Below are positions 21,979-32,170 of a stretch of DNA of 62,000 nucleotides, in pieces. Positions within the stretch are counted from its first letter, which is position 1. Each line of letters opens with the position of its first letter. Source of the stretch: Mesostigma viride. Lineage: Eukaryota > Streptophyta > Mesostigmatophyceae > Mesostigmatales > Mesostigmataceae. The position numbers were made by a program, and so were the translations under genes. The DNA lies in the NCBI GenBank assembly GCA_009746045.1, contig RPFO01001642.1, positions 45,001 to 107,000 on the forward strand. Reading direction: 5' to 3'. Below the pieces are notes generated by a model. It was not told where the DNA came from. It ran no database searches and saw only the letters and a program-made list of their open reading frames with translations.

Positions 21979-22341
21979 TTAAGAGCCGTATTAAAGCGCG
22001 CACGTGCCCGGCGCATGACGTGATCCACGGCAATAATGAACAGGTATGGGGACAGGACACAACCTTGCCACACCCCGTGGTGAAGGGGGAATGGTGGGGT
22101 GGTGCCTTCCGCAGTCCGCACTACTGCCTGTGAGCCCTCATACAGTCGACGAATGGCAGCAATAAACGCTGGTGGCACCCGATCCAGAGCTAGGATGGCC
22201 CAAAGAGCCTCCCAGAGAACCGTGTCAAACGCCTTGATATAGTCAACAAAAATGAAGACCAGCGGCAAAGTGTCAGGGCAAAGGCGACGCACCTCCTCCA
22301 TCAACCGGCGCGCGACAAACACAGCCATGACAGTGTTACGA
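21979..22341 (-). mobile_element. LINE family A host copy, 5' segment (segment 1 of 3)
   Basis: Minus strand from 22341: RNTVMAVFVARRLMEEV, the catalytic FVDYIKAFDTV, then GVWQGCVLSPYLFI and RRARARFNTAL, which breaks at the TTAA (21979-21982). Across that TTAA the LINE alignment resumes at 17874, in the piece read KGFDPGKL. The copy is 5' truncated at about 22341. Confidence 0.85.
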
Positions 22342-22349
22342 CCATGGGA

Positions 22350-22866
22350 TGGAATGGTCTAATTAATCAATTAATTAATTAATAGACACGCGACTGCGTC
22401 ACGTGAGCATAAGTCCTCAGTGGGAGGGGACATGGGATGGAATGGATGGTGCAAGCTATCTAGGTACTAGTTACAGGGTCATGTGGGCACCGCGGCCCGA
22501 ATCGCTATGAATGCCATACGCGGTCACACGCGGAGCCCCCACAGACTTGGGGGTGGTCTCCTTCATCACTACTTGCCATCTATCCTTGCGTACCATCTGC
22601 CTCCATATTACAGACATTGAAACCAGGAGGCTGCCCGGGTTTGAGCCCGTCACGTCCAGTGTAGCACTCATGTCCATGCCGAGTCTATCACGAAAGTCCA
22701 CGGGTGGCGGCCCTGCCGCGCGCGGCCTGGGGCACGCCAGGTGAGGACATATCGCCCAGGCTGGGCCGGCTTGGTGCCAGCTAGTCTATCTGATGTGTCT
22801 ACCTGATCTGTGCGGGCCAGGTGCCCGGCTAGGCCCAGGCGCCTGTGCCTAATAATGTGGGAAACC
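22350..22866 (-). mobile_element. LINE family C, 3' fragment
   Basis: Residues SHIIRHRRLGLAGHLARTDQ through the C-terminal VMKETTPKSVGAP, with one frameshift near 22690. A 3' UTR follows, with a mutated hairpin (CACGCGACTGCGTCACGTG, about 22386) and an ATTAATTAATTAATC-type tail at 22360-22384. Confidence 0.85.
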
Positions 22867-23065
22867 AATGTGCCTAATAATGTAGGACCTAGATAATGCA
22901 GTGCCTAATAATGTAGGACCTAGATAGCTTACACCATCCATTCCATCCCATGTTCCCCTCCCACTGAGGCCTTATGCTCACGTGACGCAGTCACATGTCT
23001 ACAATTAATTTATTAATTACATTATGACATGGTCACTAGCGCTCCGTTGGGAGATTGTGTAGCAC
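22867..23065. repeat. LINE C and A 3'-end debris with a tandem duplication
   Basis: 22867-22925 holds two copies of GTGCCTAATAATGTAGGACC. 22902-23018 is a plus-strand family C 3' UTR with hairpin (TCACGTGACGCAGTCACATG) and an AATTAATTTATTAATT tail. 23030-23065 is a minus-strand family A-type 3' box (CTCCGTTGGGAG, GTGTAGCAC). Confidence 0.75.
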
Positions 23066-23345
23066 GCATGTAGCTTCAAAGAACAGCTAGTAGAGCCGGG
23101 ATATGGGAGGCCTTCCCATCCCATGTTCCCCTCCCACTGAGGACTTATGCTCACGTGACGCAGTCACGCGTCTATTAAATGGGAGGCCTAGGCCTCTCCG
23201 TGATTTGGAACAAGATGATGGACAAGGCCATGGCCTTGCAAGTGGGCCCAGGTAGTAGAGGACCACAAACACCCCCCCCCGTGGGGAAGCGCCCGCGTGT
23301 GCAAACATACGGGAAGCACGCCAGACAGGTCCCCTAGGGTAGAGA
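23066..23345 (+). mobile_element. LINE family B 3' coding fragment split by a family C tail
   Basis: The end of LINE-B ORF2 is present (FKEQLVE, then MGGLGLSVIW, KRPRVQ), but 23105-23178 is a family C 3' UTR end with a decayed hairpin. No LINE-B tail is retained. Confidence 0.75.
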
Positions 23346-23364
23346 GCTTAGACTAGTTGGCTTT

Positions 23365-25330
23365 TAGACGTTGAATTGAATTGAATTGTAACATAACTCC
23401 GTTGGGAGAATATGTAGCACATAGCCCAGAGAGGGGGCATATGAGCCTATAATACATTCTAAGCTACTTCCTGCAAGGGTGGGAATGTAAACAACAGTCT
23501 TGCTCTAGGTGCCCCAGGACACCTGCAGCCCCATGATCTATCATTGAAGCTATGCCCAGCTAAGGGGGAGCCTGTCATGGGGGGGAAGATCAGCATGGCT
23601 AGACAAGAGCTATAAGGCATAGCGTCTCAGCAGAGAGTGACTCCCTGCATGGACACTGCATAATGAAATAAAGCTAGGCATCATCTGGAGTGTGGCTCAT
23701 CATAGGCACACATGTACATGACTAAAAATGCTAGGCATCAGCTGGTATCGTGCCTGTAGTAGGCGGGCATGTACAAGGCCACTGTCTAACTATTCTACAC
23801 TACTGCTGCTGTATTCCCCTACTAAGGCTGGGGCGTCTTGGGTCGCTGGGGCCGCGGTGGTCGAGGGGGTCGCGTGCCAGGGCTTGTGGCCGACGTAGAT
23901 GGCCGCCCCCTTCCAGTACACCGGCTGGCCCGCCTTGGTCTGCCGGAGCTGGAGCCGGTAGGTCGGCCATAGCGAGTCCCGTCGCCGTTGTTGCTGCACC
24001 AGGGTCAAGTCGTCGTCCACGGTGAAGGGAGTGCTCTCGAGCCGCTTGCGGCGTCTGAGAAACAAAATCTTGTCCGCTGGGCTCTCAAAGATGAGAAGAA
24101 GCGGAGGCGCCCCTGCCTTACCCCACGCGCGGGGGAGGCGGTGGGCGGTCAGCTTAATCTCACCAAGGAGGCCCATGCGTGCAAGGATTTTGCTCTCAAA
24201 CGCACGTGCAAGCTTCTCGGAATTCTCACCTTCCACCATGTCGAAGTTCTTGAGTATGGCGTTGAGGCTGCGTTTGGCGAGCTCGGCCTCCTCGCGGAGG
24301 TCGAGCTTCTGTTGCTCGCGCTGTGCTGCGACGGCGGCCGGAGGTGGTGGAGGTGGCGTGCTGCTTAAGCATGTCCGCCCAGGTCGGGATAAGAGGAGCA
24401 TCGCCGGCCAGGCCAGCCGGGGCTGGCTTGGCGGCAATGTCCTTCACCGCCTGGGCGGTGAGGCCTGCGGTGTTCTGCAGGACCTCGATGGCGATTGCAT
24501 TGTCCTTAAGGCGCTGGTCAATGTCGCTGAGCTGGGCGGTGATGGAGTCGGTGGAGGCGGAGGGGGGGGGGGATGGAGGCGAGGAGGGTGGCGGTGGCGG
24601 TGACGGTGGCGGTGGGGATGGTGGGGAGCTCAGCAGCCAGCTTACGACCCATGCAAAGCTTGCATTTCGCCAAGCGAGGGGCGTCACGTGCTGTGAGAGG
24701 TGGTGGAGGAGGGTGAATTCGCCCAAGGGGACGGGTTGCCAGAGTTCTGCGGAAGAACGCTTCAGGATGGAAAAGAGGGCGGCAAGCTGAAGGCGCGGTC
24801 GCGACCAGCCAGACAGGTCACCTGCGCGGAACTGAAACTGGCCGTCAGACTGGCTGCGGAAGCATTTGTGGCGTTGGAGGCGCTGGCACAGGTCAAGACG
24901 GGAGGCATACGACCCATAAAACAGGAGCTCCAGTATCCGGATGTGTGGCCTGTCGAAATAGCCGGGTCTGTTGACGTCGAAGGTGGAAAATAACTCATCA
25001 ACGTCAAAGTCGTACTCAGACCAGCTAGGTTCGGTTAAGCGGCTGCGTTTGAGCTCGGGTGAGGCTGAAGGCGAGGCAGGAAGCCCGGGAGGGGGCTGGG
25101 CGACCACCAGTGCGCGACTTAGTAGTGTCACCGCTGCCTGCCGGGCCTGAGGGCGAAGCTGCAGCCAGAGCTGCAGACGTACTTTCATTGCCGAGCGCAG
25201 CCGCCAGGCTGCGTTGCGTCGAGGAGCGTTTGCTCGTCATACATGTATATTGCGTAATGGCGTCGGAAAAATTATATCAGCATGTGTGTCTTAGTAGAAA
25301 GACGAAGCGATTGTGATATTCACGACGAAA
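23365..25330 (-). mobile_element. ORF1-only LINE-like element, type I, copy 1
   Basis: Minus strand: a single ORF1-type gene (25240-23790), then about 370 bp of 3' UTR, the ATGTGCTACAT box, the stem-loop CTCCCAACGGAG and a tail of TTCAA units (23365-23385). No reverse transcriptase lies between ORF1 and the 3' end. The terminus is nearly the same as that of LINE family A (5488-5537). The 5' end is not sharply defined and lies near 25330. Confidence 0.75.
23790..25240 (-). pseudogene. L1-type ORF1 protein (RNA-binding), two frameshifts
   Basis: Begins MTSKRSSTQRSLAAALGNES, shifts frame near 25080 into PPPGLPASPSASPELKRSRL, and shifts again near 24340. Order visible: a Pro/Ser-rich N-terminus; an FSTFD-type globular segment; a long Pro-rich linker (PPSPPPP); a predicted coiled coil (SITAQLSDIDQRLKDNAIAI); an RRM-like part (LTAHRLPR, PLLLIFESPADKILFLRRRK); and a basic C-terminal part (QQQRRRDSLWPTYR, PVYWKGAAIYVGHKPW). 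This is the L1 ORF1 layout. It presumably coats element RNA. The frameshifts make this copy non-functional as written. Confidence 0.8.
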
Positions 25331-25429
25331 TTCGGTGCTCAAACGTGAAAGTTATGAGCTCCGCCGTCCGCCATGGCTACCTCGTGGCTCGTGTACCATG
25401 TTTTTGTGGCCATGTAGACATGCTGTGTG

Positions 25430-25690
25430 ACGTGCTTTTAGACGTTGTAGATAGATATATGTTGTAGATAGATGTTGTAGAGAGATGTTGTAGATAGATT
25501 AGAATGGTAGGACTGTGTGCATCCATCCATCCATCCATCCATCCATCCATCCATCCATCCATCCATCCATCCATCCATCCATCCATCCATCCATCCATCC
25601 ATCCATCCATCCATCCATCCATCCATCCATCCATCCATCCATCCATCCATCCATCCATCCATCCATCCATCCATCCATCCATCCATCCAC
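25430..25690 (+). repeat. LINE-B-type 3' UTR end with long (CCAT)n array
   Basis: The GTTGTAGATAGAT-rich lead-in and AATGGTAGGACTGTGTGCA resemble the LINE-B 3' UTR (10290-10370). It then runs into a pure CATC array at 25520-25689, about 42 units. The terminal hairpin and tail are missing. The array is open in several frames (IHPS/MDGW repeats), which are not genes. Confidence 0.85.
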
Positions 25691-25694
25691 TCCA

Positions 25695-27672
25695 ACGAAA
25701 ATGGCTGACGGCGGTATGGCTGACGGCGGAGTTCAGATCTTTTGCGTCTGAGCCCCAAATTCGGTCAGACCACTTGCATTCGATGCGCCTTTCTAAGACG
25801 CACTTGCCAGTATAAACGGTTACGGCTGCCACGCAGTATAGACAAAGTTACGCACGTGACCAGCTATGACGACTACCAAAGCAAAACGAGGGCTGGAAAA
25901 GGAGCTGGCACAGCTTCCCAGCGCCCAGCCCAACCCTCTCGCCCTCGCCATTGTTCAGCCGCCAGGCTTACCCGCCAACCAGCCGTCTGGGCCTGCCAAC
26001 CCACCGCCAGCAAACCCATCGCCCAGCGCCTCGCCCGAGCCCAAGAAACCCTGCCACAAACCCAAATGGCGAATGTACCTACCAGATTACGAAAGCTTTT
26101 CTTTCACCCACTGGCTGGAACTGACCAAAGACGAATGCGCCAAAATAGTGCGTTTCTTATCACAGGAACGCAAGCTCCATGGGGCCGTAGGGCCCATCCC
26201 CGCCGACGACCTGGAGAGGTTCCTTGCCAGGCCAGAGCTCAACCACCGCATCGCCATCATGTGCAGCTACTTCCAGCTACCTATGAGCAGAATTGTCGCC
26301 AGGATCCGCACCCCAGCCCAGCCTGCGCGGCCGACAGCCACATCGGCTTCCTCCCTCTGCAAGGATGACATCCGAGCAGTGCTGGAGGAGCACGTGACCT
26401 GGCCGTTGGCCGAGAAGCTGACCTCGCTGAACACGACGCTCAACATGGTGGAAGCCCGGGTCTCCAACGTGGAAACCAAGGTCGTCCACAAGCTACAACC
26501 CCAGTTCACGGCGCTACACACCGCGGCGCAGGCTTCGGAAACGCATGCTGCACTTGTCTCTCGCCTTAACCAGGTGGAGGGCAAGTGTGGCGTGCTCCTG
26601 AAGAAGCTTGAGGCCATCACCGCCCACACCGAGGCCCTGGCCACACAGATCCCCAAGATAGCGGAGCAGACGGCCACCATTGCATCCCAGCCACCCCGGC
26701 AGGATGCTGGCGACCTCCCGCCGCTCTCCTACGCGGACCTGCTGCGGTCAGCGACCGCCTCCACCACCGACGCCATCGCCACAAAGCTCCAGGAGCTGGA
26801 GGACCACCGCCAGGCCCAGCAACGGGAGGTCACCGACCGCGCTCGCCGCGAGTGCCGAGTGGTGCTACGTCGCTTCCCCCAGAAGCCAGGTGAGACGTCA
26901 ACCTCTCTTGCTGACGAGCTCAAGAACCAGCTTCTTACCCTCATGGGCCTGGTAGGTGAGGTAGAACTGCGTGGGTGCCACCGCCTTCCCCACTCACGGG
27001 ACAAGGCGGCTCCCCCACCAGTCCTACTCACCTTCCCCTCCCCTGAGGATAAGCAGCGGTTCCTCTCTCGTCGCAAGCGGTTGCACGACCTCACCTGGAC
27101 GCTGGATGACGACCTCACCCCCGCGCTCAGCAACAGCAGCGACGCGACCTGTGGCCGGAATACCTCCGCCATAAGCAGGACCCCCAGAAGCCCAAGGTGT
27201 ACTGGAGGGGCGGGGACCTGATGATCAACCACAAGATGTGGACGCCCCCAGCGGGCTAGAGTAGCAATAGCCCTAGCTTGTAACCATTGGCGTCACTGCC
27301 GCTAAGGCAGCCATGCCTAGAATGTTGCCTAGCTGTGCCAACACACCTAGTCACGTGCCGCCAACGCACGGTACACAACCAGCCATAGGATGAGCCTAGT
27401 CCTAGTACAGCCATGCTACGCCCTGGCTATGTTCAGATTACTTGCCCACGCTCCTTGCTATGATATGCTCACATGGGTCTTATTGCACCCACAGTTTGCC
27501 GGATCGTTAGCCTGTCCTTTTAGCTAGCCGCGCCCGATTGCAGCTGTGGCATGCCTTGGCATGAAGGAGACTGGGGGTCTCTGCCCTTTCTCCTGTAGTG
27601 CACACACAGGGATTAAAAGCACTTCGGTGCTCCGTGACTCCCCAACGGGAGCACGAGTTTAATAAATTAATT
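25695..27672 (+). mobile_element. ORF1-only LINE-like element, type II
   Basis: A single ORF1-type gene (25866-27259) is followed by about 370 bp of 3' UTR, then the family B stem-loop (27633-27655) and a TTTAATAAATTAATTAAT tail. No reverse transcriptase is present. The 5' UTR starts at about 25695 beside the (CCAT)n array and includes a tandem ATGGCTGACGGCGG. It shares its 3' end with LINE family B rather than A. Confidence 0.8.
25866..27259 (+). CDS. L1-type ORF1 protein, near intact (one frameshift near 27140)
   Basis: About 464 residues. Pro-rich N-terminus (PGLPANQPSGPANPPPANPS), a globular part with YESFSFTHWLELTKDECAKI, a long heptad region of about 150 residues (LTSLNTTLNMVEARVSNVET... 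LNQVEGKCGVLLKKLE), an RRM-like core (ECRVVLRRFPQK, VLLTFPSPEDKQRFLSRRKR) and a basic C-terminus. The 451-codon frame leaves register just after DDDLTPA; the C-terminal residues (DLWPEY, VYWRGGDLMI, stop TAG at 27257) continue in the next frame. Either one base has been lost or gained, or the read is wrong there. It binds element RNA by analogy; it has no catalytic motif. Confidence 0.8.
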
Positions 27673-27985
27673 AATCCATCCATCCATCCATCCATCCATC
27701 CATCCATCCATCCATCCATCCATCCATCCATCCATCCATCCATCCATCCATCCATCCATCCATCCATCCATCCATCCATCCATCCATCCATCCATCCATC
27801 CATCCATCCATCCATCCATCCATCCATCCATCCATCCATCCATCCATCCATCCATCCATCCATCCATCCATCCATCCATCCATCCATCCATCCATCCATC
27901 CATCCATCCATCCATCCATCGGGGTTAATGCTCCGTTCACGACTCCCCAACGGGAGCACGAGTCTAATTAATTAATTAATGAATT
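27673..27985 (+). repeat. Second (CCAT)n array ending in a LINE-B terminus
   Basis: A pure CATC array at 27674-27920, about 61 units, is followed by GGGGTTAATGCTCCG, a family B stem-loop variant (27934-27960) and an ATTAATTAATTAAT tail. It is an isolated LINE-B 3' end whose array has expanded far beyond the 3-4 units seen at 10370 and 12945. Confidence 0.85.
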
Positions 27986-28262
27986 AATGTCGCACGTATT
28001 CCATTGCTGTCATCGACACGACATCGATGCAGTCACGTTCATGTAAATTAATTAATTAATTCAATTGCTGGTGGGGTCGTGAGCGGAGCCGTGAAAACGA
28101 ACTAAGCTAACTCTGATCTAATCGAATCGAATCTAATCTACCCAGCTGCGAGTAGTTCGGATTTCTGGCCTGCGCAGGTAGTCTCCTTGGTATCTCCCTA
28201 GCCTGGCAGGCTTTACTACGCCAGTACAGGGCCCTATGGCGCAAGACCTTGCTTGGGCAAGC
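27986..28262 (+). repeat. LINE debris
   Basis: 28195-28258 resembles the LINE-B codons for SLAWHALRQYRALWRKPLGK with indels. The preceding stretch has TTAAT and AATCGAATC runs only. No gene. Confidence 0.6.
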
Positions 28263-28565
28263 TAGACAAAAATTAAATTGTAACATATTATCTCCGTTGT
28301 CTCATTTCATCATTTTCATGTCTCCGTTTGGAGCACATGTAGCACATATCCCTGAGAAGGGGCATATGGCTTTAATACATTCTGGGCTACTTCCTGCAAG
28401 GGTAGGGTGTAGTAAACTACACCTGCTCTGGGTGCACAAAGTGCACCTGCACCACTATGTATTCCAGCACCGAAGGCGCGGACATAGGGGAACTCCTGAC
28501 CCATACTCCAACGTAATATGTACATCGCCTGTGCCTCACCACATCCCAGCAATGACGTACCTTCC
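28262..28565 (-). mobile_element. Type I ORF1-only element, 3' UTR fragment
   Basis: AAATTAAATTGTAACATATT tail, a decayed CTCCG stem, the ATGTAGCACATA box, then the GGGGCATATGG and GGCTACTTCCTGCAAGG words shared with 23400-23480 and 28720-28800. No ORF1 remains. Confidence 0.75.
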
Positions 28566-28689
28566 CTTTATTCCATGTAATGTTATTATTATTAGTCTTT
28601 ACTTTGTCTTTAATTATTTATTATTGTACGTATTATTCTTTTCTTTTTTCTTTCTTTCTATTTTCTTTTTCTTTCTCCCTTTGTAATGT

Positions 28690-29570
28690 AATTAATTAAT
28701 TAGGAACATAACTCCGTTGGGAGTATATGTAGCACATAGCCCAGAGAGGGGGCATATGAGCCTATAATACATTCTAAGCTACTTCCTGCAAGGGTGGGAA
28801 TGTAAACAACACTTGCTCTAGGTGCACTAGGGCACCTGCACCACCCAGAGTCTCGGGCAACTCCCGGCAGCTAAGGGGATCCCGTCATAGGTGGGGAAGA
28901 TCAACATAGCTATACAAGAGCTAGGGCATGGCTTCTCAGCAGAGAGTGACTCCCTGCATGGACACTGCATAATGAAATAAAGCTAGGCATCATCTGGAGT
29001 GTGGCTCATCATAGGCACACATGTACATGACTAAAAATGCTAGGCATCAGCTGGTATAGTGCCTGTAGTAGGCGGGCATGTACAAGGCCACTGTCTAACT
29101 ATTCTACACTACTGCTGCTGTATTCCCCTACTAAGGCTGGGGCGTCTTCGGTCGCTGGGGCCGCGGTGGTCGAGGGGGTCGCGTGCCAGGGCTTGTGGCC
29201 GACGTAGATGGCCGCCCCCTTCCAGTACACCGGCTGGCCCGCCTTGGTCTGCCGGAGCTGGAGGTAGGTCGGCCATAGCGAGTCCCGTCGCCGTTGTTGC
29301 TGCACCAGGGTCAAGTCGTCGTCCACGGTGAAGGGAGTGTTCTCGAGCCGCTTGCGGCGTCTGAGAAACGAAATCTTGTCCGCTGGGCTCTCAAAGATGA
29401 GAAGAAGCGGAGGCGCCCCTGCCTTACCCCGCTCGCGGGGGAGGCGGTGGGCGGTCAGCTTAATCTCACCAAGGAGGCCCATGCGTGCAAGGATTTTGCT
29501 CTCAAACGCACGTGCAAGCTTCTCGGAATTCTCACCTTCCACCACGTAGAAGTTCTTGTAATGTAAACTC
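28690..29570 (-). mobile_element. Type I ORF1-only element, copy 2, 5' truncated
   Basis: Same 3' end as copy 1 (tail ATTAATTAATT, stem CTCCGTTGGGAG, box ATGTAGCACATA) and a closely similar 3' UTR. 29567-29099 encodes the RRM-like and C-terminal part of ORF1 (EGENSEKLARAFESKILARM to EYSSSSVE) without internal frameshift. It stops abruptly upstream at about 29567. Confidence 0.8.
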
Positions 29571-29984
29571 CTTACTTGTTCTTTCAGCCCCTTCGTGTAT
29601 GTACACATGTATGCGTTCCCTCTTTTCCTTCTTAGTTTTGGTTGTTTGTGTTGGTAGTGGTGGTGTGTGTGTGTGTGTATGTGTGTTTTCCCTATTATCA
29701 ACCTTTCTTGTTACCCTCTGTCTCCCTCCATGCAGGTCTACCTAGAGATAGCCACGCGGCTCCCGCGGCCTTCCCGTCTTTCCTCTCAGACAACTACCCT
29801 AGTCCTTCCACCGGGCGTTGGATCGCCATGCGTCCAGGCATAGTTCAATGTCTCACTTCATAGGGTGGAAGATCATCATGGCTGAACAATGGCTAGTGCA
29901 TGGCTTCTCAGCAGAGAGCAGCTCTCTGCATAGGCAGAGCTTGGCCAAGTTCTTAATGCATCATCCGTGGTGAGTCCAGTTAAT
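29571..29984. other. Unassigned stretch with a GT run and a type I 3' UTR fragment
   Basis: A (GT)n-rich segment lies at 29655-29690. 29870-29970 repeats the GGCTTCTCAGCAGAGAG words of the type I 3' UTR (28895-28965). No gene is recognised. Confidence 0.5.
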
Positions 29985-31444
29985 AACCATTCCTCGCGCT
30001 CCCGCCACTGCTCCTTGGCTCGAATGAACGCGTCGCGCCACAAAGCAAACTTGAGAGGATCTTGACAGCTTCCAGGACAAGTTGCTCCAACGTCACAGGG
30101 CTATCCGCCGCCAGTGAGTGTGAGTGGACGCCGAAGCTTCGCGGGTGCCAATCCTGAGGCTGAATTAATGATTGACTGGACGAGCGGCGGTGTGGAAAAC
30201 GCCACCATCGGTAAGCGCCGCACGATGCCGGGCTGCCCGACCACCACCCCCAATGGAGCGTGGTACTCGCGAAGCGGGATGCTGCCCACCCCCGCGACCG
30301 ACAGCAAGTCAGTGGACACTGAAAACCCCGGGTATGATACGAAAGGTTCGCCCAGCAAGGCCACATCCTCGTAGCCATCCACGACGTGAAACGGTGTGTC
30401 AATGCCCAACACCAGCAGCACCACCATCCCGGTAACTTGATATGCGGAAGTACCTGCAAAGTCGGTCACCGATTTGTACGGCGGCTCTAGCACGGGATAC
30501 AGGGTGGCCGCCCTACGAGAGATAATAGACACGGATGCTTGCGTGTCCACAGCCACCAGCTGCCACGGTCTTCACGTAGGAAACAAGGCTGACTTAACCG
30601 GCCTGACCCCCTGTGAGAGAGTTTTGACCTGAGCCACCCCTGATGCAGCTTGCGCTTTAAGCGCCTGAGCACGCCACAAGGCCGTGACCGTTGAAGCCAG
30701 GTCCCTAGGTGGGCGAGGCGCATGGGCAGGACCCTGACCCTCCGGCGAGGCCACGCTAGGCGGGCCTCCCACATTATCCGTGGCTAGCACAGGAGGTGAG
30801 TCACTACGTGCACTAGGTCCCGTCAAACCCACCCCATCCTCATCCCACCCATCCACGGGGTCATATTGGGGCCCAGGGGAGGGGGGGGTGTAGCTGTGTC
30901 TGCCCCTGGGAGCGACCCGTGGGGTACCACCTCAGATGCTACGACAGGCGCATTATCCTTCACTACCCACCCCAGTGCCGGCCCTGTTGGCTGCCAGCTC
31001 ACTCTCCATGCCATCCCCTTGCTTATAGCCTGCCACCGATGCCCATGGTACCCTATACACCCGATCATTCCACTCTATATCTATGACCCGCAGCGGCCAG
31101 TCTAACTTTGTGATGACCCCAGGCCCCTGCATGGTGCCCCGTTTGCCGCTGGGCGAGCTCTCCTTGTGGAACATGACCAACTGCCCGACCTCAAAAGCGC
31201 TAGACAAATCAGGCAGCGTGGCATCCTTGAGCCGCAGCTAATTGGCGGCGGTATCCTGTAGATGCTGTTGGTATGCCTCTACTACCTCGGGTGAGTAGGT
31301 GCCCGCTGACAGCGCCCCCGAGGCGTGACCAGCCCAAAGCCCTCGACATCGAGCACGTGCCTATGGTTGCACACATGCATGAGCTCCTTGCACCACGCCG
31401 TCTTGACCGCGTAGGATTTGCCATGTGGGTTATCCTGTCGCTTG
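29985..31444 (-). pseudogene. Integrase C-terminus, protease and start of RT region of a copia-like element (left half)
   Basis: Minus strand from 31444: the integrase end (KSYAVKTAWCKELM, GTYSPEVVEAYQQHL); a small beta-type C-terminal domain (FEVGQLVMFHKE, RVYRVPWASV); a linker (LWRAQALKAQAASGVAQVKT); then a retropepsin-like domain with AVDTQASVSIIS (DTQ at 30539-30547) and the second signature ALLGEPFVSYPG; then a pre-RT region (HPRSFGVHSH). Several frameshifts. The order, integrase then protease, matches the intact copy at 43153-46763. The right half of the same integrase lies at 59232-59975; a 27.8-kb insertion separates them. Confidence 0.8.
31440..31444. other. Target-site duplication GCTTG, left copy
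   Basis: It matches GCTTG at 59232-59236, immediately outside the other LTR of the 27.8-kb element. Collapsing one copy restores the integrase reading frame across the site. Confidence 0.9.
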
Positions 31445-32156
31445 TGTAACGCACTGCCAAACCCATCGGCCAGGCACGTTGGCCAAGATCGTTTCTATCT
31501 ACGGGACCATCGTCCCGGTTTGTTGCCTGCCTGAGAGGGGAAGGGAATCACTATACTATGGGCTACTTGCTGTCATCTCAGCGTAGGCCCAGAGGCATTA
31601 TAATGATTACCTTCTTGTGTTCTTGCAATTGCAGTTGAACAAGATTATGCGTCAGACATGATTGTATTAAAAGGAATAGATTCGTAGCTCAGATTAACTG
31701 AACTGGGTGAGTCGGCGGATTGGCGAACGACTGTCTTGTCCATCGTCCTCGCACGCCTTTATGCCAAGCAGTGCCACTAGGTCGGCGCTGAGCTGTTCCA
31801 ACCCTTGTGGCCAGCTAAGCGCCCAGAATATTCCACGCTTAATTTACGTTATTGTAGTGGGCCGAACTACGGGTCGAACATAGGGCTGATCGACCTCTAA
31901 CCATGTCCGTGGTAACCATCGTTACGTTATGCCATCGGACACACATCCATCGATATATATCCCAATGTCACCAATATTACTCTAGATCTCAACTGTCGGC
32001 ACCCTCGTATACACATGCAGAGGTGTGCCGGAAGGTATGGACTTCAAACCACCTTAGGTATCTATCTCTTTTTGCACGTATCTTTTTATACCATATTTCT
32101 TTTGCCAAACTTTCTCGTGCTCATGCACTAGGTTCGACCCTAGTCGGCACGCTACA
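31445..32156 (-). repeat. 3' LTR of the 27.8-kb element
   Basis: On the plus strand it begins TGTAACG and ends CGCTACA, giving TG...CA ends with an inverted TGTA/TACA. The second copy is at 53149-53540 plus 58933-59231. Differences include a 10-base indel near 32010 and a 4-base indel near 32122. Confidence 0.85.
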
Positions 32157-32170
32157 CTCCCCCCCCCCCC
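32157..32170 (-). promoter_or_regulatory. Polypurine tract of the 27.8-kb element
   Basis: On the minus strand a G-run ending GAG lies directly against the 3' LTR, where plus-strand DNA priming would start. Confidence 0.7.

Noticed and set aside
17841-21982. One giant 4-kb palindrome, possibly an assembly fold-back artefact
   Set aside because: The arms differ in many positions and one carries an extra MITE with its own duplication, and TTAA marks both ends and the centre. It is better explained as two elements.
25499-25832. Open frames reading MDGWMDGW and IHPSIHPS, also at 27598-27959
   Set aside because: They are translations of the (CCAT)n microsatellite in all phases and have no other protein signal.
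31209-31466. Separate small gene on the minus strand
   Set aside because: In the neighbouring frame the same DNA encodes the integrase end that matches the copia-like element, so this frame is a shadow.
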